64,000 nucleotides of DNA from Rhyacophila brunnea (GCA_022495005.1 JAGYXB010001615.1:62001-126000), one strand, 5' to 3'; shown: positions 10,889 through 22,205, counted from the first letter of the stretch. Numbers and translations are program-made. Notes: generated by a model not told the origin, from the sequence alone.

Positions 10889-11689
10889 GAAGCGATAAAA
10901 CTGTTAGGTATTAACCATCCCAATAATTGGCATTATCAATGTGGCTATGAATTTTCTTATCTTTGGTGAAAACATCCTTGACAGCAAAGGTAGGTAAGTA
11001 ATGGAAGCGGCGTAAAGGCTCCACTAATGATTATGTTCATCGCGAGCTGTGCGAATCGCTTGTCTCCACGAGGAAATCAAATCTTTGTGGCATGATCTTT
11101 GTATCAATATCGGCTTGAGCGCATTTCTGCTTAGAAGCGATTCAACAGACCAGCGCATGGGGAAGGTGGTACGGAACTACTCCATTACCTTTTATCTACG
11201 TTGCCCTGTGGTGGGAATTTATTCAAATGCTTTGGCACATTTTCTTTATTGACGTATTCCAATCCAATCATTCTGGGGTTCATTGATATGGCGTGCCTGA
11301 TTGTCCAACTTCTTTTGCCAGGATGATCTGGCTTTTCCATTTACTTCAATTATTCCTATGTGATAAAACCCATTCAAAACATGTCTATCGGAGTACCTAC
11401 TTATCTTTTTTTGAATTAGTTTATTTTTTATTCAATCAATAACATATCAGATTAAATTTTTGTAGCAAGAGTAAAGTGTTATGTTAGCTGTGAATTTTAA
11501 AATGATAGACACAAAAAGAAATACTTACATGATTTTTAATTAATAAAGATATTCATATAAAAAACAATAAACATAAGTTAAGGGGTTTTATAAAAGAAAC
11601 ATTGCGTAGAGATCTGGTCAGATTTTCAATTTTAGCAAGACAATAATGAATTGTGTTACATTCGCAATTGCCGCAAATTTGACCGTTTT

Positions 11690-11835
11690 GGGGCTGTACG
11701 TGACAACTGATGGGGACACCTCGTGTCGCGTTTAATTAGGCGGGCCGTTACGGCGGTGTCGCGCGCCGCCCATTGTGCTGCTAAGTGGACCTACCGAGCC
11801 TTCCTCGGGAGTCCTCGCCCACCGGGGTCACCATA
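11690..11835. other. G+C-rich single-copy block
   Basis: Dense CpG (GGCGGGCCGTTACGGCGG, TCGCGCGCCGCCC) next to a GTTTAATTAGG site. No ORF with family resemblance. 11836-12660 is A/T-rich apart from a short G+C-richer patch at 12235-12330. Confidence 0.3.
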
Positions 11836-12668
11836 TGTCCACATTTTGTTTGGACAATAATGATCTAAAATCGACTCATGAATATTGAATATGTCCATAT
11901 TATGGTAAAGTCAACTTATTTTATCAATGTTTAAATCAGTTTTAATCCCTTTTCAGAACATTTTCTGTTGTCTTCGGGAACGTAACATGACTAATATTAA
12001 ACAACAAAATATTTTGTTAGACTGCGAAAATGTCATATAATACTTATATTTATGAATATATAATATACCTATTTCAATTTATTTATTTTTCATATTGTGG
12101 ACATTACAAATTATAAGTTTAAGACATGTTCTGTATTGTCACTGTTATGTTTTGTCATGGAACCGTTGTGTAGGTACTTGAGATTCAGCTGTTAATTTAA
12201 CAAGTTCGTATCGTTATTCAGAAAACCATGGTCACCTCAACTCGGTGGCACACAGAGCCTTCCGCTTCTCATGCCAACACCTCGACGCACCACGTTTACA
12301 GAGCGCCTGCTCGGCCCGCAATCTCTGCATGTTTTTATTATTTATCTAATTGTGTAGGTGGACAATGTACTTAAACTGGGCTGTCATGACGTGTTCTAGT
12401 GTTAAAACTTTTGGTGCATGATGTCTAGTCTTTTCACGAGTTTCTATGCATTTTTTTAATACCGTGTGTAAGCTATTCACGCTTTAAATTGTCAACGCAA
12501 TTTATTACGCGACATAACTGGACAAGAAGTACTTAACCGTTTTGGCAAAAATAAGCAAATGTCAAGAAAATTAAAAAATAAGTCTATTAAAATTATTATG
12601 TATATAAAATATATAATATTATATATAGTACGTAGGTACAAATACGTTATAAACTAAAAGTTAATTAC

Positions 12669-12905
12669 TTTAGCGTCGGCCTGTAGCGTCGTAGGTCCCA
12701 GGTTTGAGTCCTGGGAAATACACATATTGTTTTTCAAATTGTGTTTGAGTCAGAGTATGGACCTAATAGGTTGAGCAAGTGGCTAACATCCATTTCTCGT
12801 AAAAACATAAACATTGTTAACATAAACCTCCACTCTGTGCAGGCCCATATGATCTTGGTAGGATCGGACATGGTCGGAATTTTTTTTTTAATTGAATTAC
12901 AAAAG
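12669..12905 (+). mobile_element. tRNA-derived SINE family A, copy 3
   Basis: Box B is degraded (GGTTTGAGTCC). The body GAGTCAGAGTATGGACCTA, GAGCAAGTGGCTAACATCC and CCTCCACTCTGTGCAGGCCC is intact, ending with GGATCGGACATGGTCGG and a T-run. The 5' head is truncated. Confidence 0.7.
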
Positions 12906-13265
12906 GTGGCCGCCAATATTAACGGACTTTGAAGTAGGCGTCATCTTAAATACATGGTTCTGAAAATTCTGCATGTATGATAGTAATTCGATGATCGGAT
13001 TTTGATGAATGCCATTCATTCGAATGCAATTTTTCCTAGGTTTTTTCGAATACGTAGCTATGTTTTGAGGTTGTTCTAAATTATGTATGTTATACATCAT
13101 TATACATCATTAAATCTGGTGTAAGCAGGTATTGTTTAGATCATAAAAATGAATTAATTAGATTAAAAGGCTACTTAGTTAATTGTACGATTCACATGGT
13201 ATCACTGTAATGTAGAGTTACGGTGTCGACATCAGTGATGTCTAGACGTGTCTGGGCCTTACGAT

Positions 13266-13686
13266 CAGTGTTGCCATATTTTAAAAGTGGAATTATAGTA
13301 CAGAGCCTCCAAAATTATAGTATTTGGAGATAAAATATAGTACGCGTTGTCATCTGTTGAAAATGAAAATTTTCCCAATTTTTCATAGTCGGCTCGTTTT
13401 TATTAGGAAAAATATTTCGTCGCGGGCCGCAGGTTCCCGATTTTTCGTGGTCGGCTTGTTTTTTTTGGGAAAAATATTTCGCCGCGGGCCGCAGATTTCC
13501 AAATTTTCGAAGACCACTCGATTGCGAAATGGCAAATGCAAAATTATAGTACTTTTATATAAAATTATAGTACGATTTTCAAAATTATAGTATTTTGGGC
13601 GTACTATACCTATTTTATATCGTACATAGTACGCGGACCAAAATTATAGTACAAATACTATAATTATAGTACGGTTGGCAACACTG
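13266..13686. mobile_element. Non-autonomous hAT element with AAATTATAGTA array
   Basis: Ends are CAGTGTTGCCA and TGGCAACACTG, flanked by an exact 8-bp duplication CTTACGAT (13258-13265 and 13687-13694), diagnostic of hAT. Both end regions hold many copies of (A)AAATTATAGTA(C). The middle holds a duplicated segment with TATTTCGTCGCGGGCCGCAG and TATTTCGCCGCGGGCCGCAG. No transposase. A diverged relative by ends is at 41245-41826. Confidence 0.85.
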
Positions 13687-13764
13687 CTTACGATACAAAT
13701 AATACGCTACATATCTTCCAGTATTAAATATGCACTACATGGTGGAGAAGTTACCGTTTGCTAG

Positions 13765-13870
13765 TCCAGTTAGTGTCAGTTTCCGAAGCCGTGGATGTGG
13801 GTTCGGATCCCGCATCTGCCAACAATTTCCTGTCGTATTTGATCCAGAGCGTTGGGCGAATGGCTAAAAA
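13765..13870 (+). mobile_element. tRNA-like SINE fragment
   Basis: GATGTGGGTTCGGATCCCGCATCTGCC forms a T-arm-like stem with a good box B; the upstream part is a degraded A-box region and GCGTTGGGCGAATGGCT follows. One copy in the window. 13870-15120 has no further recognised feature apart from a TA microsatellite near 14127. Confidence 0.4.
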
Positions 13871-15126
13871 ATCTTTTGATATTGCTTAAACTTTGTGGGA
13901 GTTTATTTCTTCTGCTTGGAATTCATGGTTATTTTTTTTTAATTTACTTAGGTACTGTGAATGAAATATGATGAATTAAGATTACAGTCGATGAGAGTTT
14001 TCTATTTTTTCGTCCATGGAATTTTTCTTATAGAGCACACCTCATCTATTAAAATTAAAATTCAATTTCTACCAAGTGCCCTCAGGTGATACTATTAATT
14101 AATTTGATTGACAGACAGTTTTTATATATATATATACCTTCAATATTTAACTTTGATGTCAATTTATTGAACTCGGTCATCCACACACTAGGATCCCTTG
14201 TGTCCTCGGCTCCTTCATTGTCATCTGCATACTGGCTGATAAGAAGCTAAAGAAAGTGATATATAACTTTATAGTTTATATGGAACGTCTTAACGTCTTC
14301 TTCTTCGCTGATATTATATTATTTTGGTTCGGAGTTTTGATAATTTAATTAACATTCAGGTTATGTACTTACGTGTAGGTAGTAATATGTTTTGGTACTC
14401 GCCATAATATCCAGTCTAAACTTGATTTACAAAGTATCAAAATAATAATATTATAAAGAATTGATCGGTGTGTCGATTGAATTATATTAGGCATACTGTA
14501 TCAGACGTCTTTACAATTGACATGGCGAATTAGTAAAAACTGATTTAATAGCTTTTTTGCTGCTTCGAATACTTGACTTTTTTTCGCGAAGTGAGTTCGA
14601 CACGGTGTATCTTTGCTATCCTCTGATCGTTCTGAAGTTTGTCGTATGCAATGTTTTCTTATTATTTGATCGTCGCCGATTTGGAAACGTGTCCGTGTTT
14701 TGTCTTCTCATCGGGGGAGCGTCCCATTTTCATATTTTGCCGATTTTATTCAGATAAAAACAATATTTTTTATCGGAATGAATGTTATAAACAATTGAAA
14801 GTTCTGTGTCGTACCTAATAGGTTTGAATTGGTTCTTATTTTATGTACTCAAATATTCTAGATTTCAGAATAGACTTCTCTCTCTCTACTTTAAGCTTAT
14901 TTTCTTTTTCTCCAGTATATGAAACTTACGGCTATTATTCAAACTTTGATTTTTGAGAATTATTGATAGATCTTTGATAGTTATTCAAATTTAGTAGATT
15001 TTCCTAACCCAACATGTCATTGAAATATTGAAGTACTAAAATATGTCAGGATATTGTTGCCAGAGACATTCGAAACTCCTTCCAATTTTGACAGACAACA
15101 GAAAGAGGTATGTTAGTTAGTACCTA

Positions 15127-15293
15127 CAGTAAAAACAAAACTATGATTCGGTTGGTCGATGGTGTGCGTGCGGATGTTTTAGCCCTACTAGTGGTACTAA
15201 ATACCTGGTAGCGATGTGCTCGTAGCGCTGACAACGGTATACGTATTCGTACGCATACAATCCACGAACCGAATCATTGTTTTGTTTTTACTG
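15127..15293. mobile_element. Tc1/mariner-like MITE
   Basis: Ends CAGTAAAAACAAAACTATGA and ATTGTTTTGTTTTTACTG are inverted and flanked by TA, the target of Tc1/mariner elements. The pairing reaches GATTCGGTT / AACCGAATC. 167 bp, noncoding. Confidence 0.65.
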
Positions 15294-15315
15294 TACCTAT
15301 GTATTATTTAATAAA

Positions 15316-15495
15316 GTATTTTTTTTATTCAACGAATAATTCACAAGATTTAGGAATGTAACATTCTTTATTGAACATACATAATTTGAAAACACATGTG
15401 AGAAATATATCTATATATTATACCTAATAATAGAGCACATGAGCGTGAATGCCAGGAGACGCGGGTTCGAATCCCACATGGTGTTGTATTTTTTT
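15316..15495 (+). mobile_element. SINE-like family C, copy 1
   Basis: Shares the leader TTCAACGAATAATTCACAAG with 43735-43905 (minus), followed in both by ATGTAACATTC, ATTGAACATAC and then a tRNA-like region (here GACGCGGGTTCGAATCCCAC) and a T-run. The tRNA-like part is at the 3' side rather than the 5' end. Confidence 0.5.
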
Positions 15496-15747
15496 TTTTT
15501 AAAGATTTTACTCCAGTGGTTATATATTATTTTCAAATTATGTATGTATTATTTTGGTTTGGTATTCTTTTCATTCATTATCATTTATTCTGCAGTCTAT
15601 GTAAAACCCTAATGTGGGTCTCTTCTCCAGGAAACGTCTTAACTTACCTCCCTCTGCCATACGTTCCTTCCGCTCCTCGGTTCCAAGGACGTTTTATCGT
15701 TACTTGACATGCCATTAATTGCGTATATTTATTTCCATTTGTTACAG

Positions 15748-15932
15748 ACACAACGCGAAATCTGGTGGGCGGAGCTTACCGCAGCGAGCAGCAGGAACGA
15801 GCGCTCGCGGTGTCTCTTCGAATGTTCGGCGCTCTGCTCGAACGGTGCTGCTCACTACTCGCTACTCCGCCAGGACCCGAAGCCAGGGTGCCAGTGCACG
15901 AGGATGTGCTCGTCATCTTGCCCGCACTCAAG
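15748..15932 (+). CDS. SMG6: SMG6 internal exon (first of three in window)
   Basis: SMG6 (EST1A) is the endonuclease that cuts premature-stop mRNAs in nonsense-mediated decay; it combines a 14-3-3-like/TPR region with a C-terminal PIN domain. This exon follows a TTGTTACAG acceptor and ends at AAG/GTGGGT. The first two bases complete a codon from an exon outside the window. The frame reads ...SEQQERALAVSLRMFGALL, then HEDVLVILPALK. It lines up with the family's helical stretch just before the VWSDWM motif, and the exon ends phase 0, exactly where the next exon begins with VWSDWM. Two other frames are open across it but show no family resemblance. Other EST1-family members (SMG5, SMG7) fit less well because of VWSDWM. 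Only this fragment of the protein is visible. Confidence 0.88.
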
Positions 15933-16234
15933 GTGGGTTTCGCCTAACGTCATAATACGCCTTTAACTGACCCGAAGCAACTTATTAGTTATTAGCATGT
16001 CTATCGTCCTGCCAGAATCATGCTTGTTTATGGATCTATTATTGTTTCATGCTGGTGTCACGCGAATATGAAAGTGTGGAGCAGTGGAGAGAGACACAGA
16101 TTCGGGGCTGTGTTCTTTGTCTGAGCTAACCAGGCTTGACACTAGCATAATATTTGTAACTTATAAAAATATCAGACGCAACCTTTGAACGAAGCTGCGA
16201 TCTAAGCATATAGTGCTGTTAATTTATACTAAAA

Positions 16235-16731
16235 TCTCTATATATATAAAAATCTCGTGTCACGATGAACTCAATCATCTGGATGCACGTTGCGGCTACA
16301 ATAGCCTCAATTCGCCTAATGCCAGGCGCATCGTCGGCGAACTGGACGCCCTGTTGAATGAGCACAAAGAATTATTGAAATTCTTCAAAGCACACATGCA
16401 CGTATTGCAAAGTGACAATCACGCTATTGTCATCAATCCTGATAAAACACCAGCTGGAGAGCACGTACGTCGATTCAGTCCGACTGTTGTTGACGACATT
16501 GCTGGAATCATGGTTGGCGACCGCACATCGACGCGAGAAATCGTGATTCGAAGAAGAAACAATAATCTGGAGTTCATCGCTGACACACACCGTTCATACG
16601 ACGCTCTTCAATATCCGCTAATTTTCTGGAAGGGACAAGACGGATATTGCATAAACATTAAACAACGAGATCCTGTCACAGGTAATTCATTCATTATGAA
16701 CATCATTACTCATTTTGAATTGAGAAAATGA
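16235..16731 (+). pseudogene. Helitron Rep/helicase fragment
   Basis: One open frame runs from the element start to the stop at 16729-16731. It includes HDELNHLDARCGYNSLNSP-like text, LLNEHKELLKFFKAHMHVLQ, HAIVINPDKTPAGEHVRRF, then VVDDIAGIMVGD and HRSYDALQYPLIFW. This is the region before and into the N-terminal Helitron_like_N part of insect Helitron proteins, ending soon after GQDGYCINI. The HUH nuclease core and the Pif1-like helicase are absent, so this cannot move by itself. The start codon is also lost: the frame is open into flanking sequence. Confidence 0.75.
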
Positions 16732-16907
16732 ATGGTTGATGTTTTTTTGTTTTTATCGGCGGTCATCGTCTACAGTGCTCTATTCCTCTTTCTGTCATAG
16801 ATCCCATCCCCACACACTTACGATACATTCGTTACTTTTTATTTAACAACCAAAATATTCACTAGAAATAATTTATATGGCAGAACAACGTTTGCCTGGT
16901 CAGCTAG
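16235..16907 (+). mobile_element. Internally deleted Helitron
   Basis: It begins TCTCTATATATATAAAAAT after an A and ends GGTCAGCTAG before a T, preceded by a weak GC hairpin (CGTTTGCCTGGTCAGC). TC...CTAG ends inserted between A and T, with no target duplication, are the Helitron signature. About 673 bp, retaining part of the Rep-helicase gene. Confidence 0.8.
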
Positions 16908-17379
16908 TAATATATATATATATATATAAGTATACATACATAATATAGGTATTTTATTTTTTTAACCTAACAAATAGACATACTACCCAATGGCATAGTA
17001 GTGCAGTTATTAATAGAAGTTAAACATTGAAGTTAGTGGCCCCACCAAACCACATCCGGTCTTAATTGGGTGTATCACGATGCCCCTACGTTTGGATGTG
17101 AAGCATATTTTTTTTTATTACTGAGGATGTATCAGGAGCAGTCACCCAAGACTGGGGTCGCCATGCAATCATGTGGTTTGACTGAATTTACACGGCAATA
17201 TTAAAAATTGTAGTACGTAGCCGAAAGTAACAAGCTAATACAAAACTGTCGAACATTCTAGGTGAACAGATCTTCATGTTGGCAGTATGACGCTGCAAAT
17301 TTTCTAAATGAAACAAAATTGGCCTTAGTGGCGACCTGGTCGGACGGTCCGATGGGCAAAACATCTGGTTGAATTGACT

Positions 17380-17560
17380 TGGGGTGCTCTTTTTTTCCGT
17401 ACACATTTTATGATATTCCCAGAGGATGTAGTTAAACAATCAAAACACCCAGACTGGAGACAATCACATAAATATATTGTGACCTTACCGGGATCGAACC
17501 CGGAGCCCCCGTTTGAAAGGCCAGCGCCTTACGCACTGTATAATGAAGGTCGACTTCTTG
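17380..17560 (-). mobile_element. tRNA-derived SINE family B, copy 2
   Basis: On the minus strand, GGCTCCGGGTTCGATCCCGG is a well-preserved box B, followed by CACAATATATT and a tail including CCTCTGGGAATATCATAAA. A copy of this last segment, in the same orientation, occurs near 22000-22040. Confidence 0.65.
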
Positions 17561-17679
17561 GTATTTATTTCGTTTGAAATGTATCAATGTTCAATGATTA
17601 GGGTCGCACACGCCTGTCTAATCTCATCTCATACCTCTCAGATCTTGAATCCATGAGAATTTCTCTACATTATCTTCCC

Positions 17680-17815
17680 GATTTTTTTGAAACCAGTTGC
17701 TAAGGTGATATAATTGGTTAAGATTGCTTGGATTTATTATTATTTTTCAAAAAATTTGGTCGCGGCACCCTGTGCGCCCGCAGCGTACAGTTTGAATACC
17801 ACTGCACTATTATAA
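17680..17815. mobile_element. hAT end fragment
   Basis: GTCGCGGCACCCTGTGCGCC and TACAGTTTGAATACCACTG look like one terminal region of an old hAT element (CAGTGGTATTCAAACTGTA inverted). No partner end was found. 17830-18230 has nothing recognised. Confidence 0.35.
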
Positions 17816-18260
17816 TTATTTGATCCAAAGCAGTTCTTTCCTATCGTGAAGATATTAATATAATTTTATTATCATGCCTCGATAGCTTCATCGTAATGTA
17901 TTCATTGATAGTTAAAATATAGCGGGAAGTCGCAGTAATAAATAGTGTTTGTTGTAACTTTTGACCTCACTCCACTCCTGTGCGGTGGGAAATTCAAGTT
18001 ATCAATAATTTGCCTCATGCCTATACTTTATAGACGCCAGACCCCTGATCATTGTGTAAATGTTATTATCGTTTATATACATACAATGCGGGAAATATAA
18101 ATTAAACGAAATATACCTATGCGACATCGAACAGTTAGTTTATATTTATCTGAAAACTTAATAATTAACGAAATTGTTGATCAGTATCATCTATTTATGG
18201 TATAGCATATTTACTAACTATACTTTTTATGTTGGGAAACTTCGAATGGATCGGTATAAT

Positions 18261-18600
18261 ATATCTTCTTCTTCTTTCACCCTGTCACGACCCAGCATTG
18301 GGGCATAGGGTAAGGACAAGTTCGCGCCACTTCCCTCGGTCCATCGCCAATTCTTGCGCCTCCCTATATATCTTCTTCTTCTTCCAACCTGTCACGACCC
18401 AGCATTGGGGCATAGGGCAAGCACAAGTTGGCGCCACTTCCCTCGGTCCATCGCCAACTCTTGCGCCTCCCGCCATGTCAGACCTGCAATACGTAGGTCG
18501 CTCTTGTAGCACCGTTGCAGGGTGAGGGAGGGCCGGCCACGGCGACGGAACCCTTAAGGCTGTGCCACAAGGGTACGAAGTGCCGCACTCTTTGGCGGCA
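18261..18600 (-). pseudogene. LINE 3' end, tandemly duplicated
   Basis: On the minus strand the frame ends LTWREAQELAMDRGKWRQLV...LCPNAGS and is followed by a (GAA)n tail. This is the C-terminus of a non-LTR retrotransposon ORF2 as found in many animals. The last roughly 105 bp, tail included, occurs twice: 18366-18470 and 18261-18365. The inner copy is the end of a longer fragment reaching about 18600, and the second copy is attached to its tail. No RT domain is left. Confidence 0.7.
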
Positions 18601-18867
18601 TCCGGAATACGTGCCTACGTGTATACGAATACGTGTATACGAAATATATATACCTATTGGTATATCGTTCACTATATTCGGTCCATGCTTTGGATTCATT
18701 CAAATAAACATTCAAAATAATGCTTTATAAATTTTAATTTAATAATGTTTAACAAAACACCGTTATCCGTATACATTTCATCTTTCATTTCTGATGGAGA
18801 GCAACCTCTTTTTTCGATGTGTGTTTATATGGAAAGCATGTGACAGTTTTCGGATATAGTGAATCCT

Positions 18868-19030
18868 CGATCTGGCAAGTACACATATTGTTTTTCAATT
18901 TGTGTAGGTATGAGTCAGAGTATTGAGCTAATCGGTTGAGCAAGACGTAAGACGTGGCTGACATTCATTTCTCGGAAAGGGAGGATACCTATATGTTCCT
19001 ATTAGGATTGGGCATGGTCGAAAAAAAAAT
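18868..19030 (+). mobile_element. tRNA-derived SINE family A, copy 4 (headless)
   Basis: Body only: ACATATTGTTTTTCAATTTG, GAGTCAGAGTATTGAGCTAA, CATTCATTTCTCGG, and a GGCATGGTCG end with an A-run. The tRNA head is missing. Confidence 0.65.
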
Positions 19031-19069
19031 GAACGTTTCTGTTGTGCTGGAAGTGTACGAGGATGAATT

Positions 19070-20875
19070 TCCTAAATCCGAGTACTCATTAGCGAGTCGT
19101 AACTGTAACTTTTCCAGATACTGTAACCAACTCTAGATGTGAACTAATTATTTATTAGGCTTGCGAACTAATTGAAGATCTTGGCATAAAAACATCAAAT
19201 GTCCACTTTTTTCCATTTTCATTTTATTGCATTTCTATATTCCCTGTGTATGATTACACACAACTGTGCAAAGATATATTTTTAAAAAAAATCCTAAGTC
19301 CCTCAAATCTGCTCTCCAAAATATGCCACTTTTCTAAAAACAGCAATAGTCCAGGCATTTTTGTGTAAAAACAGCAAAGGTCCAGTAGTTCTACACTTTT
19401 ATCACCAGGCGGCGTTAATAATGTTAGTATACATTCCATACAATTTAGTGTCTGAGCTGTCAAATTATCCTTGATTCTTTTAATTATTGCTTTTAAAAAC
19501 GTTTTCTTATGATTTTTTTATATTTTATCATGGATATTACTAGCATAGACATCTGAAACGTCTCGAAAGAGAAAAATTAACAACACCAAGCAACGTTTTT
19601 GCCAAAACGGTGACTTTCATTATTGTTTAGTTGATAGTTCAGATCAGTTGAATAGGGTGGTATTGGATGCAATAAGGAAAATTCTAGGCCCTTCATTATA
19701 AAATCTAAAAATACCGGAAAAGAGATTTTTTTAATATCAAATATAGGTTCAAACTTTGGCATTTTTCGGTAAAAATTTGTAGGCTAGTTATAATATACAG
19801 AATAGACCAGGATAGTAAGGGAGAAGTGCTTTGCGAACATTTCAGTTTCTCTCTGGGCTGTGGGATAGATTTAATGTAGTGAAGAAAAATCAAATGCAAG
19901 TCACGATTGCATTTAAAACAACACAATGGTGGATTAATTCCATTGAAAGGAGCTAAAAAATATATATTATTAGTATTATGAGCTAAATATTTACAAAACC
20001 CAATAAATGCATCGTTTAATTTGCTGATAGTGAAGGTGTCAGACGAAGCTAATCGGTTTTCTTTTATCGTGTTAACTATCAATTCATGGTGGAAATCCAT
20101 TGTGTTAATGATTTAATTTAATAAAACACATTTTTTTAGTACTTATTCCACTTTTAATAAATAAATCTGGATAGGTTTCGTCCGCTTTAGAGGGACATTT
20201 TCAACTGTTGAAAACAGTTGGCAGAAAAACAGAGGCGGACGAAACCGGTCCACATTTATTTATTTAAAGTGGAATAAGTAGATAATAAAAAATGTATTTT
20301 ATTAAATTAAATCAATAATAATATGAAGCTAATCATTATTAACCCGCACATAATTAAAACATTTTTTTAAATATTTAATTCTTGAGTTTTTACATACATT
20401 GAAATCGTTTGTTAATAGGTAAATAATATGTTCAAACCTTATTAAAAGTTGTATTATGATTAAAAAATAACAGAAATATATATTCTTTATTTTATTTAAT
20501 AAAATTATAGTTTTAGTCATACTATTTACATTTCGATCTTTTCAATTTTGCAATAAAAACAACAAATGTCCATAAATTGTGTAAAAACAGCAAATGTCAC
20601 ACTCATTCTTTTTTAAATATCTATTTAACCAAAATAAATTTAATACATTTTTTACATTCATATAGTGCATATAAGGTTTCTCTATAATTCCTCATTGTTC
20701 AATTAATAAAATTTTTCTTGACAACCAAGATATTATGTTTTTACCCTCTCCTGAAAAAAAAGTGTTTTGTGACATTTGCTGTTTTTATGCCAAGATCTTC
20801 AATTGATTGGCGTCCATACTAGTTACTGTATCTGTAACGGTCACAGTTACGGCTCGCTAATGAGTACCCGGCTTA
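19070..20875. mobile_element. DNA element with long TIRs and AAAAACAGCAAATGTCC repeats
   Basis: The left end (GAGTACTCATTAGCGAGTCG, AACTGTAACTTTTCCAGATACTG, ...TTGAAGATCTTGGCATAAAA) is inverted at the right end (to about 20870), giving TIRs over 100 bp long. Variants of TAAAAACAGCAAATGTCC recur near 19187, 19336, 19366, 20553 and 20582, plus an inverted one at 20771-20788. Minus-strand ORF fragments inside (19254-19463, 19577-20054) match nothing I know. A foldback unit is inserted at 20055-20324. Confidence 0.6.
20055..20324 (-). mobile_element. Foldback unit, copy 2, with 10-bp target duplication
   Basis: Flanked by GAAGCTAATC at 20045-20054 and 20325-20334. The foldback core has arms with AATAAAACACATTTTTTT..., CTTATTCCACTTTTAATAAA and GGTTTCGTCCGC. 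The minus strand then carries an asymmetric tail, CCACCATGAATTGATAGTTA, nearly identical to the tail of the unit at 61550-61797. The reading MDFHHELIVN... at 20100 starts in this tail and crosses into the host element, so the 131-codon ORF there is chimeric. Confidence 0.8.
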
Positions 20876-21261
20876 CGACCAAGGTTGGGAACGGCGCACA
20901 CTTGGGTGACTACTTCGTTTGTGACTACATGATAAGAGTACATCTCATTCGCCGCAAATTTGTCAGAGTATAGCGAATCCCCAACAACCATTCCTCGGAA
21001 GAATTCGTTTAACCTAGCCTCCACTTGAAGAGGCTTAAGCAAAATGGCAATTTACCTATAGTCTACTATTGCGGGCAAACATCTCGGAAGATTAACTTTT
21101 ACTACACTTAGACAGTATGAGGAAAGTTTACAAATACCTACATCTTGCGAGATTTACAGTTGACTTGATCAAGTGGATGAAAACTATTGGGGAGCTTGCT
21201 TTGAGTTGTTAGCCCAAACACACAAAATTGTATCGATTTAACGATTTTACGTATACAATGT

Positions 21262-21440
21262 TTTGTACCTTTGTTTTGTACAAAACGTCCGCAAGGTAGA
21301 CCTAGAGGCCGCTGGATCGATGAAATGATAAAGTTCTGCGGAAGTACGTGGCAACGCAACGTACAGGACCGAGAGAAGTGGAAGCAGCTTGAAGAGGCCT
21401 TCATCCAGCAGTGGATAGATACAGGCTGATGATGATGATG
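21262..21440 (+). mobile_element. 5'-truncated RTE-type LINE end with 13-bp target duplication
   Basis: ACGTATACAATGT occurs at 21249-21261 and 21441-21453. The insert ends GCTGATGATGATGATG and, from about 21280, matches the 3' end of the LINE at 44428-45930 (same stop region and GRPRGRWIDEM text). Only about 160 bp of the LINE was copied. Confidence 0.85.
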
Positions 21441-21649
21441 ACGTATACAATGTAATGTTTTATAGAAGTTAAATATATTATTTACAATAAACAAAACACT
21501 TGAAATCTCATAATCACTTGATAATATATATATAGTTTTTCTTTCGATAAGCTGTGAATAAACAGCATCTCACAATAGGTACGTGCTTTCCCATCGGTAC
21601 CAGAGAGAGACCATGTACAGAAGATGTACAGTTGATTTAGTACAAAGTC

Positions 21650-21790
21650 CCGAATATGCGCGCGCGTGTCTAATTTGGATGTCGGCGCGCATCTGAGGCG
21701 GGCGGCTGAGCGGGGAGGGTGGTCGGTAATTAGGGGTAATGTAGCCGCCCGGGGCGTCGGCTGTACGGAGCGCCAAAGTGGCCCCTCCAC
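21650..21790. other. G+C-rich single-copy block
   Basis: Very CpG-rich (GCGCGCGTGTC, GAGGCGGGCGGCTGAGCGGG, AGCCGCCCGGGGCGTCGG). Open frames on the minus strand show no family resemblance and are probably compositional. Candidate regulatory island. 21790-22060 has nothing clear. Confidence 0.3.
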
Positions 21791-22205
21791 GATCCGCCTT
21801 ACTATTTCGATGTGCCGCTTGCGATATTAATTTAGGCTTTTTTACGTGACTGCGTACAGGAACAACAAACCCGCTGAAGCAATGTCCTCCGAAAAGAACA
21901 CGAATCTATGGATTTTTGTTTTTACAATATTCATTATTTCTTAAACATATTATTATGAAAGTGGTTGAATCCAATAAAATAGGCGACCAAATCTTCCCTT
22001 ACCGTACACATTTTGAGTCATTACCAGGGGATGTGATTCCCGACCATATAGGCATGTAGGGCGAGCAACAAGAACAAGGATCAAGCGGATGGAACTTGCC
22101 AGCCAAGCGACATCGGCCAGTCAAAGATTGGTTGGTATGGTGGTCAGGAGGCAGACCGGTTATCTTCACTCATCTCTTAATATTAGGGAATAACAAAATG
22201 TCTGC

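Noticed and set aside
15709..15966. Two other open frames across the SMG6 exon
   Set aside because: Only the frame ending ILPALK matches the family and splices in phase with the next exon; the others are shadows.
16909..16927. TA microsatellite as a feature of interest
   Set aside because: Short simple repeat next to the Helitron end; TA-rich sites are its usual target.
18285..18525. ORFs of 75-98 codons on both strands
   Set aside because: They are the duplicated LINE 3' end and its complement; the opposite-strand frame has no meaning.
19705..20100. 131-codon minus ORF starting MDFHHEL as a gene
   Set aside because: The start lies in the tail of the foldback insertion and the rest in the interrupted host element, across the 10-bp target duplication, so the frame is chimeric.
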